NCBI GenBank assembly: GCA_938039295.1
Contig: CALHUY010000014.1
Span: 1 to 47,246 of the forward strand
Direction: 5' to 3'
From: an uncultured Solobacterium sp.
GTDB taxonomy: Bacteria > Bacillota_I > Bacilli_A > Erysipelotrichales > Erysipelotrichaceae
Length of the DNA stretch: 47,246 nucleotides
Shown: one piece after another, positions 24,009-31,588 of the stretch
How positions within the stretch are numbered: the stretch's first letter is position 1
Layout: every line of letters begins with the position of its first letter
Notes under the pieces: generated by a model
Database searches by the model: none
Told to the model about the DNA's origin: nothing
Seen by the model: only the letters and a program-made list of their open reading frames with translations
Translations under genes and position numbers: made by a program

Positions 24009-24659
24009 ATGAATATTCTGATCATGGGTCCTGCAGGAGCAGGTAAGGGCACAATGTCCGACCTAATCCTAAAGGAATACAATATCGCACACATCTCTAC
24101 TGGCGATATGCTAAGAGAGAATGTGCGTAATAGCACAGCTTTAGGCCTTGAGGCTCAAAGTTATATGAATCAAGGTAAACTTGTACCAGATGATTTAATT
24201 AACGCAATGGTTGAAGATCGTATTCAACAACCAGACTGCGCAAATGGTTATCTCTTAGATGGCTTCCCACGTACATTAGTACAGGCTGAAGTCTTCGACA
24301 AGATTGCTGAGAAGATTGGAAAAGAAGTTGATGCAGTTATCGACTTACAGGTGAAGTTCGAAATTCTTGAAGAGAGAATTACAGGACGTCGCATCTGTCC
24401 AAAGTGCGGGGCAATTTATCATATTCATAATCATCCAAGTAAAGTTGAAGGCGTATGTGATGTTTGCGGAAGTGAACTTCAACAGCGTAAAGACGATACA
24501 GTTGAACAATTAAAGGTTCGTATGGAAGCTTATGAGTCAAGTACAAAACCGGTCATTGATTATTATGATCAAAAGGGTGTAGTAACACATATTGATGCTG
24601 CACAAGTACCGGAAAAAGTATTTGAAGATATTAAAAAAGCTCTTGAGAAGAATGCTTAA
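24009..24659 (+). CDS. adk: Adenylate kinase, zinc-binding form
   Basis: A 216-residue long-form adenylate kinase interconverting ATP + AMP and 2 ADP. The P-loop GPAGAGKGT spans 7-15, the AMP site includes STGDMLR and DGFPRT, and the LID holds a four-Cys zinc site (Cys130, Cys133, Cys150, Cys153), a Gram-positive feature. GGAAAGAGG precedes it. In most Firmicutes map follows; here a strong hairpin and infA follow instead. Confidence 0.98.
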   Translation: MNILIMGPAGAGKGTMSDLILKEYNIAHISTGDMLRENVRNSTALGLEAQSYMNQGKLVPDDLINAMVEDRIQQPDCANGYLLDGFPRTLVQAEVFDKIAEKIGKEVDAVIDLQVKFEILEERITGRRICPKCGAIYHIHNHPSKVEGVCDVCGSELQQRKDDTVEQLKVRMEAYESSTKPVIDYYDQKGVVTHIDAAQVPEKVFEDIKKALEKNA

Positions 24660-24666
24660 AAATATT

Positions 24667-24701
24667 GAGTTGGAAAGGGATTAAATCCCTTTCCAGAACT
24701 C
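24667..24701 (+). other. Strong adk-infA intergenic hairpin without T run
   Basis: GGAAAGGGA and TCCCTTTCC form a perfect 9-bp stem around TTAAA, extended by GAGTT/AACTC after a 2-base bulge. It begins seven bases after the adk stop and is followed by ATATAAAG, not by a T tract. It may be an RNA processing or stability element, or a partial attenuator, at the position where map normally lies. Confidence 0.7.
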
Positions 24702-24721
24702 ATATAAAGAAAGTGAGTAAG

Positions 24722-24940
24722 ATGAGCAAACAGGACGTAATTGAAATTGATGGCATTGTGGAAGAAACACTTCCAAATGCAAATTTCCTGGTGAAGCTTC
24801 AAAATGGTCACGAGATCCGTGCCCACGTTGCTGGTAAAATCCGTATGAATTACATTCGCATTTTACCGGGAGACCGGGTCACCGTTGAGATTTCACCATA
24901 TGATTTAACACGTGGGCGAATTACCTACAGACATAAGTAA
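24722..24940 (+). CDS. infA: Translation initiation factor IF-1
   Basis: A 72-residue S1/OB-fold protein starting MSKQDVIEIDGIVEETLPNA and ending GRITYRHK, the standard IF-1 length. It binds the 30S A site during initiation. I place the start at 24722 from homology; the frame is open 19 codons upstream through the intergenic hairpin. The upstream AAAGTGAG is a weak ribosome binding site. Confidence 0.96.
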   Translation: MSKQDVIEIDGIVEETLPNANFLVKLQNGHEIRAHVAGKIRMNYIRILPGDRVTVEISPYDLTRGRITYRHK

Positions 24941-24976
24941 AAGTTTTTGGTAGAATTGTCCAGGAGGCAAATAAAA

Positions 24977-25090
24977 ATGAAAGTAAGACCATCTGTAAAA
25001 CCAATTTGTGATAAGTGCAGAGTGATCAAGCGCAAGGGCGTTGTTATGGTCATCTGTGAAAACCCTAAGCATAAGCAGAGACAGGGTTAA
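24977..25090 (+). CDS. rpmJ: Ribosomal protein L36, zinc form
   Basis: A 37-residue protein beginning MKVRPSVKPICDKC, with the Cys11, Cys14, Cys27, His32 zinc site of the C+ L36 form and the C-terminal KHKQRQG. CAGGAGG lies upstream at normal spacing. It is short and easily missed. It follows infA and precedes rpsM as in other Firmicutes. Confidence 0.97.
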   Translation: MKVRPSVKPICDKCRVIKRKGVVMVICENPKHKQRQG

Positions 25091-25111
25091 TTAAAGGGAG
25101 GATAACTAAAT

Positions 25112-25477
25112 ATGCCACGTTTTGCTGGTGTCGATATTCCGCGTAACAAAGTTATCGGCGTATCATTGACATACATTTATGGAATCGGCCCTACAACAGC
25201 TAAGAATATCCTTGCTGCTTGTGGAATCGACGAACACACACGTACAAACGACTTAACGGATGCACAGGAAACTGCAATCCGTGAAAAGATTGATGCTATT
25301 AAGACTGAGGGTGACCTCCGCCGTGATAGAGCATTAGATATTAAGCGACTAATGGAAATCGGTTCATACCGTGGAATCCGTCATAGAAGAGGATTACCAG
25401 TTCGCGGACAACGTACACGTACAAACGCTCGTACAAGAAAAGGTCCACGTCGTACTGTCGCTAATAAGAAGAAGTAA
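25112..25477 (+). CDS. rpsM: Ribosomal protein S13
   Basis: A 121-residue S13 with MPRFAGVDIPRNKVIG, the helix-two-turn-helix region YIYGIGPTTAKNIL, and a basic tail RGQRTRTNARTRKGPRRT that contacts P-site tRNA. It is the first gene of the alpha-operon segment. AAAGGGAGG precedes it. Confidence 0.98.
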   Translation: MPRFAGVDIPRNKVIGVSLTYIYGIGPTTAKNILAACGIDEHTRTNDLTDAQETAIREKIDAIKTEGDLRRDRALDIKRLMEIGSYRGIRHRRGLPVRGQRTRTNARTRKGPRRTVANKKK

Positions 25478-25489
25478 TAGGAGGGTATA

Positions 25490-25894
25490 ATGGCAGCTAA
25501 CACAAAGAAAAAAGGCGCTGTGATTCGTAAGAAGAAGGCCCGCCGCAATGTAGCAAAAGGTATTGCTCATATTCATTCAACATTCAACAACACAATCGTT
25601 ACTATTTCTGATGAAGCAGGTAACGTTATTTCTTGGAGCTCAGCTGGTGCTTTAGGATATAAGGGTTCACGTAAGTCAACTCCTTATGTTGCACAGTTAT
25701 GCGCTGAAGCAGCTGGTAAAGCAGCTGTTCAACAGGGTATGAAGAGCGTAGAAGTAAATGTTAAGGGACCAGGTGCTGGTCGTGAATCAGCAGTTCGTTC
25801 TTTACAGACAGCAGGTTTAGAGATTACCGTTATTAATGATGTAACTCCGATCCCTCATAACGGATGCCGTCCGCCAAAGAGACCGCGCGGTTAA
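25490..25894 (+). CDS. rpsK: Ribosomal protein S11
   Basis: A 134-residue S11 with IAHIHSTFNNTIVTISD and the C-terminal DVTPIPHNGCRPPKRPRG. It lies in the 30S platform at the mRNA exit. AGGAGGG is close upstream, 12 bases after the rpsM stop. rpsD, which lies next in some bacteria, is not here; rpoA follows, as in Bacillus. Confidence 0.98.
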   Translation: MAANTKKKGAVIRKKKARRNVAKGIAHIHSTFNNTIVTISDEAGNVISWSSAGALGYKGSRKSTPYVAQLCAEAAGKAAVQQGMKSVEVNVKGPGAGRESAVRSLQTAGLEITVINDVTPIPHNGCRPPKRPRG

Positions 25895-25918
25895 TCATTA
25901 GAACAGGAGGATTGAAGC

Positions 25919-26878
25919 ATGCAAAAATTTGAACGCGCCGATTTCGAAGTACAGGAATACGTAGAATCTGAAAATTATGGTAAGTTTGTCCTTTCTCCAT
26001 TAGAGAGAGGATTTGGTACAACAATCGGGAATGCGCTTCGCAGGGTCCTACTTTCATCTCTACCGGGAGCCGCAGTATTCTCCATCAAGGTTGATGGCGT
26101 ATACCACGAATTTACATCTATCCCAGGTGTGAGAGAAGACGTTTCCATGATTATCTTGCAGTTAAAGCAGTTAGTTATGAAGATTGAGGACGATGAGGTC
26201 TATACATTACAGATCTCTGCGAAGGGACCATGCACAATCACTGCTGGTGATATTATTTGCCCAGCTCAAGTTGAAGTTATTAACAAAGACTTGGAGATTG
26301 CGCACCTAGAAAAAGATGTAACATTAGAGATGGAATTAAAGGCTAAGAATGGCCGTGGTTATATTAGTGCTGATTTAAACAAGCAACTAAACCAAGGTTC
26401 CTCTCAAGGAATTGGTACAGTATTTACTGACTCTATTTACACACCAGTTGAAAAAGTTGCTTACAACGTTGAACCAACACGTGTAGGTGAAGATGTTAAA
26501 TATGATGCTGTTACACTCGAAGTTTGGACTGATGGTTCCATCAATCCACAGAAGGCGATTGCAATGGCAGCTAAGATTTTAATGGATCACCTAGATATCG
26601 TAGCTGGTATTAACGATGAAGTACTACAAATGGATGATGTACTTAAGGAAGGTAATACAGAGCAGCCAAGCAAGGGACAGCAGATGATGATTGAAGATCT
26701 TGACTTATCTGTACGTTCTTACAACTGCTTAAAACGTGCCGGAATTCAGACAGTTGATGAACTGACACAAAAGACCGAGGATGAAATGATGAGAGTCCGT
26801 AACCTCGGTAAGAAATCATTAAAAGAGGTTAAGGATAAGCTCATTGAACTTGGTTTGGGCTTCAAATCCTTTGATTAA
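25919..26878 (+). CDS. rpoA: RNA polymerase subunit alpha
   Basis: A 319-residue alpha subunit. The N-terminal dimerisation domain (about 1-228) includes LSPLERGFGTTIGNALRRVL and the C-terminal domain (about 245-310) has RSYNCLKRAGIQTVDEL and LGKKSLKEVKDKL for UP-element and activator contact. Length and both domains are normal. ACAGGAGG precedes it. Confidence 0.98.
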   Translation: MQKFERADFEVQEYVESENYGKFVLSPLERGFGTTIGNALRRVLLSSLPGAAVFSIKVDGVYHEFTSIPGVREDVSMIILQLKQLVMKIEDDEVYTLQISAKGPCTITAGDIICPAQVEVINKDLEIAHLEKDVTLEMELKAKNGRGYISADLNKQLNQGSSQGIGTVFTDSIYTPVEKVAYNVEPTRVGEDVKYDAVTLEVWTDGSINPQKAIAMAAKILMDHLDIVAGINDEVLQMDDVLKEGNTEQPSKGQQMMIEDLDLSVRSYNCLKRAGIQTVDELTQKTEDEMMRVRNLGKKSLKEVKDKLIELGLGFKSFD

Positions 26879-26892
26879 CAGGAGGAAGGTTT

Positions 26893-27255
26893 ATGTGGAA
26901 TCGTAAATTCGGCAGAAATGCTGATCACCGCAAAGCTATGTTGAGAAACTTAGCTACTTCTGTCATCATGTATGGCAAAGTAGAAACAACAGAAGCTAAA
27001 GCTAAAGATATGAGATCTGTAGTTGATGAGTTAATCACTTTAGGTAAGAAAGGTGATTTAGCTGCTCGTCGTCAGGCTGCTGCTTTCGTAAGAAATGTTG
27101 TAGCTGATGAAAAGACAGGACAGACAGTATTAAAGAAGTTATTTGAAGAAGTAGCTCCTAAGTACGCTGATCGTAAGGGCGGATATACACGTGTTGTTAA
27201 GACAGGTGTTCGTCGTGGCGATGCTGCTCCAATGGCTTATATCGAATTAGTTTAA
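26893..27255 (+). CDS. rplQ: Ribosomal protein L17
   Basis: A 120-residue L17 (RKFGRNADHRKAMLRNLAT start; KKLFEEVAPKYADRKGGYTR). It borders the tunnel exit. ACAGGAGG precedes it. It is the last gene of the 13.6-kb cluster and a strong terminator follows immediately. Confidence 0.98.
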   Translation: MWNRKFGRNADHRKAMLRNLATSVIMYGKVETTEAKAKDMRSVVDELITLGKKGDLAARRQAAAFVRNVVADEKTGQTVLKKLFEEVAPKYADRKGGYTRVVKTGVRRGDAAPMAYIELV

Positions 27256-27257
27256 TC

Positions 27258-27297
27258 AAAAAGACAGATCGTATATCATTGATATACGGTCTTTTTT
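27258..27297 (+). terminator. Terminator of the ribosomal cluster
   Basis: CGTATATC-att-GATATACG with an outer GAC/GTC pairing and a TTTTTT tract lies directly after rplQ. It closes the S10-spc-alpha transcription unit. Confidence 0.88.
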
Positions 27298-27344
27298 ATC
27301 TTAAGATTTGGCGGCTTTCTATCGTATAAGAGTTTAAAGATTGA

Positions 27345-27350
27345 TATAAT
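27345..27350 (+). promoter_or_regulatory. -10 box directly before a lipoprotein gene
   Basis: A consensus TATAAT lies eight bases before the ATG at 27359. No Shine-Dalgarno site fits between or before, and no good -35 is evident. If used, the transcript would begin at the start codon (leaderless). Confidence 0.5.
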
Positions 27351-27358
27351 AATTACAT

Positions 27359-28516
27359 ATGAAAATGATTAAAATATTATGCATTGCTGTACTATTATTG
27401 GCAGGATGCGGCCAGCGTACTGTGCAACAGTCAAATGTAGAACAAACGATTCAGGTAGATGATTCTACATTAGGTGAATATACTGCAGCATTAAAAAATC
27501 GTAAGATTGAATCTTCGTGGACAGTAAGTGTACAGTCAAAATACACGATGACTTATAGTGATAAAACACTAGATACATATCTTATGGATGGAGTATTAGA
27601 AGTAGATGGTGATACTGCCCATTATGAGCAACATATCAATGCGGATGGAATGTTATCAGAACTAAGTGGTAATTACTACGGTGGCAGATTGTATAACACA
27701 TATAACTCTGTAAATTACTATGAGGATATGGATTTTAGTAATCTGAAAAAGACGATGCTAGTACCACTTGATCCATATGTATTTGAAGCAGGAGATATCG
27801 CAACTATCAAGAAAAATAAAAATGAGTATACGATACAACTTCAAGCAGAACGTGCGAAAGAAATTTTCTTAAATCGATATGATTCCTATGGCTTAAAGAA
27901 TTTTGATTCATTTGATATTACAAGTAACGAAATTCATGTGTCATTTGATGAAAATCAGCACTATATTAAAGAAACAGCAGTTTTCGATACTTCAATCAAG
28001 ACAAATGGACAGGCAGTAAATATCAAATATGAAAGTGAAATAAACTATCTAAAATTTGGTGAAACAACAGTATCTATCAGTGATGAAACAAAACAAGCTG
28101 AAAGTGCATATGTTTATTACAAAGACATTGATACAAGTTCAATTCAAACAGTAACAACAGATGATGATTCTGAAGAGGATACAGTTACAGCAACCTTCAA
28201 AAAGAGACTAGTTTCACGTCTGAATTACACCAAAGAATCTGAAGATGTCTATAGCAATAAATTCAATGAGAATGAAAGTTATCGCATTGATTTTGCGAAC
28301 AAGACATTTACTTATAGCAATCGTTCTATCACCTATGTATATAGTTGGAAAGGTGATAACGGAAGCTTAGGTGCCTGTCAGTATGACTTTATAAATAATA
28401 GTCAAACATCAATCTGTGAAGAAAGTACTGTTGAGTTTATTAAGAAGACAAAATTATTCCTGCAGATGGAATTATATTACTGTGGCTTGTCACTAGAAAA
28501 ATTACAGGCTGAATAA
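27359..28516 (+). CDS. Lipoprotein of unknown function
   Basis: A 385-residue exported protein. The lipobox LLLAGC puts the lipidated Cys at 17, then a Gln/Val-rich linker. The body is rich in alternating beta-strand pattern and acidic residues, with segments such as YTMTYSDKTLDTYLMDGVLEV that resemble the LolA/LppX-like lipoprotein folds of Firmicutes; this likeness is weak and I assign no function. There is no ribosome binding site and a -10 box is eight bases upstream, so the mRNA may be leaderless. It heads an operon with an ACT protein, UPF0210 and a sigma-like fusion protein. Confidence 0.82.
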   Translation: MKMIKILCIAVLLLAGCGQRTVQQSNVEQTIQVDDSTLGEYTAALKNRKIESSWTVSVQSKYTMTYSDKTLDTYLMDGVLEVDGDTAHYEQHINADGMLSELSGNYYGGRLYNTYNSVNYYEDMDFSNLKKTMLVPLDPYVFEAGDIATIKKNKNEYTIQLQAERAKEIFLNRYDSYGLKNFDSFDITSNEIHVSFDENQHYIKETAVFDTSIKTNGQAVNIKYESEINYLKFGETTVSISDETKQAESAYVYYKDIDTSSIQTVTTDDDSEEDTVTATFKKRLVSRLNYTKESEDVYSNKFNENESYRIDFANKTFTYSNRSITYVYSWKGDNGSLGACQYDFINNSQTSICEESTVEFIKKTKLFLQMELYYCGLSLEKLQAE

Positions 28517-28526
28517 AGGAGATAAC

Positions 28527-28796
28527 ATGAGAGCGGTTATTACGGTTGTTGGTAAAGATAAACCAGGTATTCTAGCATATATTGCTACAAAGTGTGCTGA
28601 ACGAGAAATTAATATCGTTGATGTTACACAGAAGGTATTACAAGATTTATTCACGATGATTATGATTGTGGAAGTCCCAAGCAACCAAGAGAATTTCCGC
28701 AAGGTAGCAGATGATTTAGAGACTGCTGGAAACAAACAGCATTTGAAAGTGCATGTCATGCATGAAGATATCTTCAACAGCATGCATACAATATAG
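28527..28796 (+). CDS. ACT-domain protein, UPF0237
   Basis: An 89-residue single ACT domain (MRAVITVVGKDKPGILAYIA at the start) matching UPF0237, a family of small ligand-binding proteins related to the GcvR regulatory domain. ACT domains bind amino acids and modulate a partner. The partner is probably the next gene, UPF0210, eight bases downstream, a pairing conserved in many bacteria and archaea. The ligand is unknown. AAAGGAGA precedes the ATG. Confidence 0.9.
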   Translation: MRAVITVVGKDKPGILAYIATKCAEREINIVDVTQKVLQDLFTMIMIVEVPSNQENFRKVADDLETAGNKQHLKVHVMHEDIFNSMHTI

Positions 28797-28804
28797 GTGA
28801 ATCT

Positions 28805-30166
28805 ATGCGTATTGAAAGTGATAACATCCTAGAAACGATTCACATGATAGAAGAGGATTGTCTAGATATTCGTACCGTTACAATGGGTATCTCGTTACTA
28901 GATTGTGCGGATGAAGATATTGATCGCTCATGTGAAAAGATTTATAAAAAAATTACAACAAAAGCAAAAGACTTAGTAAAGGTCGCAAAAGATATCTCTC
29001 GTGAATATGGTATACCGATTATCAATCAACGTGTGTCAGTAACACCGATTGCGTTATTACAGAGTGTATCTGGTGGTGATTGTGTGAAGTATGCAAAGAC
29101 ACTGGATAAGGCCGGCAAAGAGATTGGGATTAACTTTATTGGTGGATATTCTGCGTTAGTGCAAAAAGGAATGACACAGGGAGATCGTGAGCTGATTATG
29201 TCCATTCCTCAAGCATTGAAGGAAACAGATATTGTTTGTTCCAGCGTGAATATTGGTTCTACAAAAGCTGGAATTAATATGGATGCAGTTAAAGTGATGG
29301 GACAGATTGTACGTGAATGTGCTGAAGTCACAAAAGATAATAACTGTTTTGGTGCAGCGAAACTTGTTGTATTCTGCAATGCCGTAGAAGATAATCCATT
29401 TATGGCAGGTGCCTTCCATGGGGTATCTGAGCCAGATTGCGTTATCAATGTTGGTGTATCAGGGCCTGGCGTCGTACGAGCTGCTTTACAAAAAATAGGT
29501 GACCATGCGAGCATGGATGAAGTTGCGGCATGTATTAAGCAAACTGCATTTAAGATTACACGTATGGGGCAATTGGTTGGTCGTGAAGCTTCACAACGTT
29601 TAAATGTTCCATTTGGTATCGTTGATTTATCACTAGCCCCAACACCTGCAGTAGGTGACTCTGTTGCACAAATCTTAGAAGAAATTGGTTTAGAAGTTTG
29701 TGGTGGACCAGGTACAACTGCAGCACTAGCCATGTTAAATGATGCGGTGAAAAAGGGTGGTGTTATGGCATCCTCAAGTGTAGGTGGATTATCTGGAGCG
29801 TTTATTCCTGTATCAGAAGATGCTGGAATGATTTCTGCAGCAGAACAGGGAATCCTAACAATCGAAAAGTTAGAAGCGATGACAGCGGTATGTTCCGTTG
29901 GCTTAGATATGATTATTGTACCTGGTGATACGACAGCAGAGACACTATCTGCTATAATTGCAGATGAGGCTGCTATCGGTATGATCAACAATAAGACAAC
30001 TGCATGTAGATTAATACCAGCAATTGGTATGGATGCGGGAGATAAGTTGGTGTTTGGAGGTCTTTTAGGAGAGGGTCCAATCATGCCAGTTAAGATGACG
30101 AAAGCAGATAAACTAATCAATCGTGGTGGAAGAATTCCTGCCCCGATACATAGTTTGAAGAATTAA
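28805..30166 (+). CDS. UPF0210 (DUF711) family protein
   Basis: A 453-residue protein matching UPF0210 along its length, with NVGVSGPGVVRAAL, FGIVDLSLAPTPAVGDSVA and GGPGTTAALAMLNDAVKKGG. The family adopts a glycyl-radical-enzyme-like barrel, but no glycyl-radical loop motif is apparent and its biochemical activity is not established. Codon use and length are ordinary. It is co-transcribed with the UPF0237 ACT protein, which probably controls it. A GTG-rich minus-strand reading frame of 303 codons lies inside it and is only a shadow. Confidence 0.9.
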   Translation: MRIESDNILETIHMIEEDCLDIRTVTMGISLLDCADEDIDRSCEKIYKKITTKAKDLVKVAKDISREYGIPIINQRVSVTPIALLQSVSGGDCVKYAKTLDKAGKEIGINFIGGYSALVQKGMTQGDRELIMSIPQALKETDIVCSSVNIGSTKAGINMDAVKVMGQIVRECAEVTKDNNCFGAAKLVVFCNAVEDNPFMAGAFHGVSEPDCVINVGVSGPGVVRAALQKIGDHASMDEVAACIKQTAFKITRMGQLVGREASQRLNVPFGIVDLSLAPTPAVGDSVAQILEEIGLEVCGGPGTTAALAMLNDAVKKGGVMASSSVGGLSGAFIPVSEDAGMISAAEQGILTIEKLEAMTAVCSVGLDMIIVPGDTTAETLSAIIADEAAIGMINNKTTACRLIPAIGMDAGDKLVFGGLLGEGPIMPVKMTKADKLINRGGRIPAPIHSLKN

Positions 30167-30181
30167 TACTGGAGGGGAATT

Positions 30182-31558
30182 ATGTCAGAAAATCAGACAA
30201 TTAAGGAATTACTAGAAAAAGCAAAGCAACGTGATATTGAAGCTGCGAAAGAAATACTGAGACGTATCTCAGATAAGATGTACTTTATCACTAGATTGTT
30301 TGTGGCAGACCATGAGCAGGCTAGAAAAGTAGAACAAGCTGGACTAAAGAAAGTATTCGCAAGCTTAAAGGAAGTAACAAATCCTGAGTGGTTTGAGTGC
30401 TGGGCTGCTGAGAAGGTTCGTAAGGAAGCGATTGCACATGTATTACCTTTAGAAGAGTCAACAACTAACAGCAACATGTATACAGAAGCTGATGAAATTC
30501 CTAATTACATGGCAGTTCTACCAGAAACAACTGAGGGTAAGAAGTACCAAGTATTAGAAATGATGGATAAACTTAGCACAGGAGCTAGAGCTGCTTTAGC
30601 ACTCCACTTATATGATGGTTTATCTGTTGAAGAAAGTGCGAAGTTATTGATGAGTACTCCACAGTCAGTCATGAGTTGGTTAACTGAAGCCAAAGATACA
30701 CTAATAAGCAGTGGATTCAACTTAGGAACACTCATCGTGTTAATGGATAAGCTTAATCCAGTATCAGATCGTGCAATGGTTCTTAAGATGCAAGATGATC
30801 TTGCACTACAATCAGCAGAGGACGATATCCTCAGCGGTGTATTCTCACAACCAGAAGAAACAGTGAAGCCAGCAGAGGCACCATCTCTTCCAACAGAAGA
30901 AAGTAAGGAAGTAGTATTCCCGGATTTACCATCCACATCAGGTTCTGATGAAAACACAATGCAGATACCAACAGTATCTGATGAAATTGAGGATACATTA
31001 TCACTACCAACAGTAAAGGAAGAACCAGCACCAATTTCTCATGAACAAGAAATTCGTTCTTCCGCAACACAAGTCATCAAGAAAGAATTATTTGATGAAA
31101 ATGATGAAGCGGTAGAAGACCTTGAGGAAGAGGAGTCTAAGGGTGGAAGTTTCTTCGTAAAATTCTTGATTGTGATTCTAACATTAATGTTAATAGCAGG
31201 ACTTGGTTGGATTGTATATGATTCAATGGGTGGAAAGTTTGATTTTAAATCACTCTTTGGCTCAAAGAATGACCAAACGAGTGTAGTTGTTAACTCTGAT
31301 GCGACACCAGAACCTACTGCTACACCAGCAACGCCAGAACCTACTCCAGAAACACTGGGAGAAGTTGAAGTTGTTATCGATTCCTTGAATATCCGCGGTG
31401 GTGCAGGCACAAACTTTGATGTAGTTGGTTCAGCAAAACGTGGCGAGAAGTTCACAGTACTCTCCATTGAACAGACAAGTGATTATACTTGGTATCAAAT
31501 TGGTGAAAACAAGTGGCTTGCAGATAAGAACAATCAGTTCTTAACATATCGTAAATAG
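30182..31558 (+). CDS. Sigma-like / transmembrane / SH3b fusion protein
   Basis: A 458-residue protein with an unusual order of parts. Residues 10-88 are helical like sigma-70 region 2; 120-177 resemble ECF region 4 with a helix-turn-helix (LSTGARAALALHLYDGLSVE, then AKLLMSTPQSVMSWLTEAK). An acidic Pro/Glu linker (222-320) leads to one membrane helix (324-346), an outer TPEPTATPATPEPTPE linker (373-391) and a C-terminal SH3b domain (395-455: VVIDSLNIRGGAGTNFDVVG). The DNA- or polymerase-binding part would be inside and the wall-binding domain outside, like a one-protein wall sensor. Function is inferred. CTGGAGGGG precedes the ATG; a terminator follows. Confidence 0.83.
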   Translation: MSENQTIKELLEKAKQRDIEAAKEILRRISDKMYFITRLFVADHEQARKVEQAGLKKVFASLKEVTNPEWFECWAAEKVRKEAIAHVLPLEESTTNSNMYTEADEIPNYMAVLPETTEGKKYQVLEMMDKLSTGARAALALHLYDGLSVEESAKLLMSTPQSVMSWLTEAKDTLISSGFNLGTLIVLMDKLNPVSDRAMVLKMQDDLALQSAEDDILSGVFSQPEETVKPAEAPSLPTEESKEVVFPDLPSTSGSDENTMQIPTVSDEIEDTLSLPTVKEEPAPISHEQEIRSSATQVIKKELFDENDEAVEDLEEEESKGGSFFVKFLIVILTLMLIAGLGWIVYDSMGGKFDFKSLFGSKNDQTSVVVNSDATPEPTATPATPEPTPETLGEVEVVIDSLNIRGGAGTNFDVVGSAKRGEKFTVLSIEQTSDYTWYQIGENKWLADKNNQFLTYRK

Positions 31559-31559
31559 C

Positions 31560-31586
31560 AAAAGAGACCGGAAGGTCTCTTTTTTG
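31560..31586. terminator. Bidirectional terminator
   Basis: AAAAGAGACC-ggaa-GGTCTCTTTTTT, a 10-bp stem with a 4-base loop, ends the lipoprotein-to-SH3 operon. The A-rich left side also provides a T run for the converging helicase gene. Confidence 0.88.
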
Positions 31587-31588
31587 GT

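Noticed and set aside
29209..30120. 303-codon minus-strand open frame inside the UPF0210 gene
   Set aside because: It lies entirely opposite a well-conserved gene, has no ribosome binding site, and its composition is what the antisense of that gene would give.
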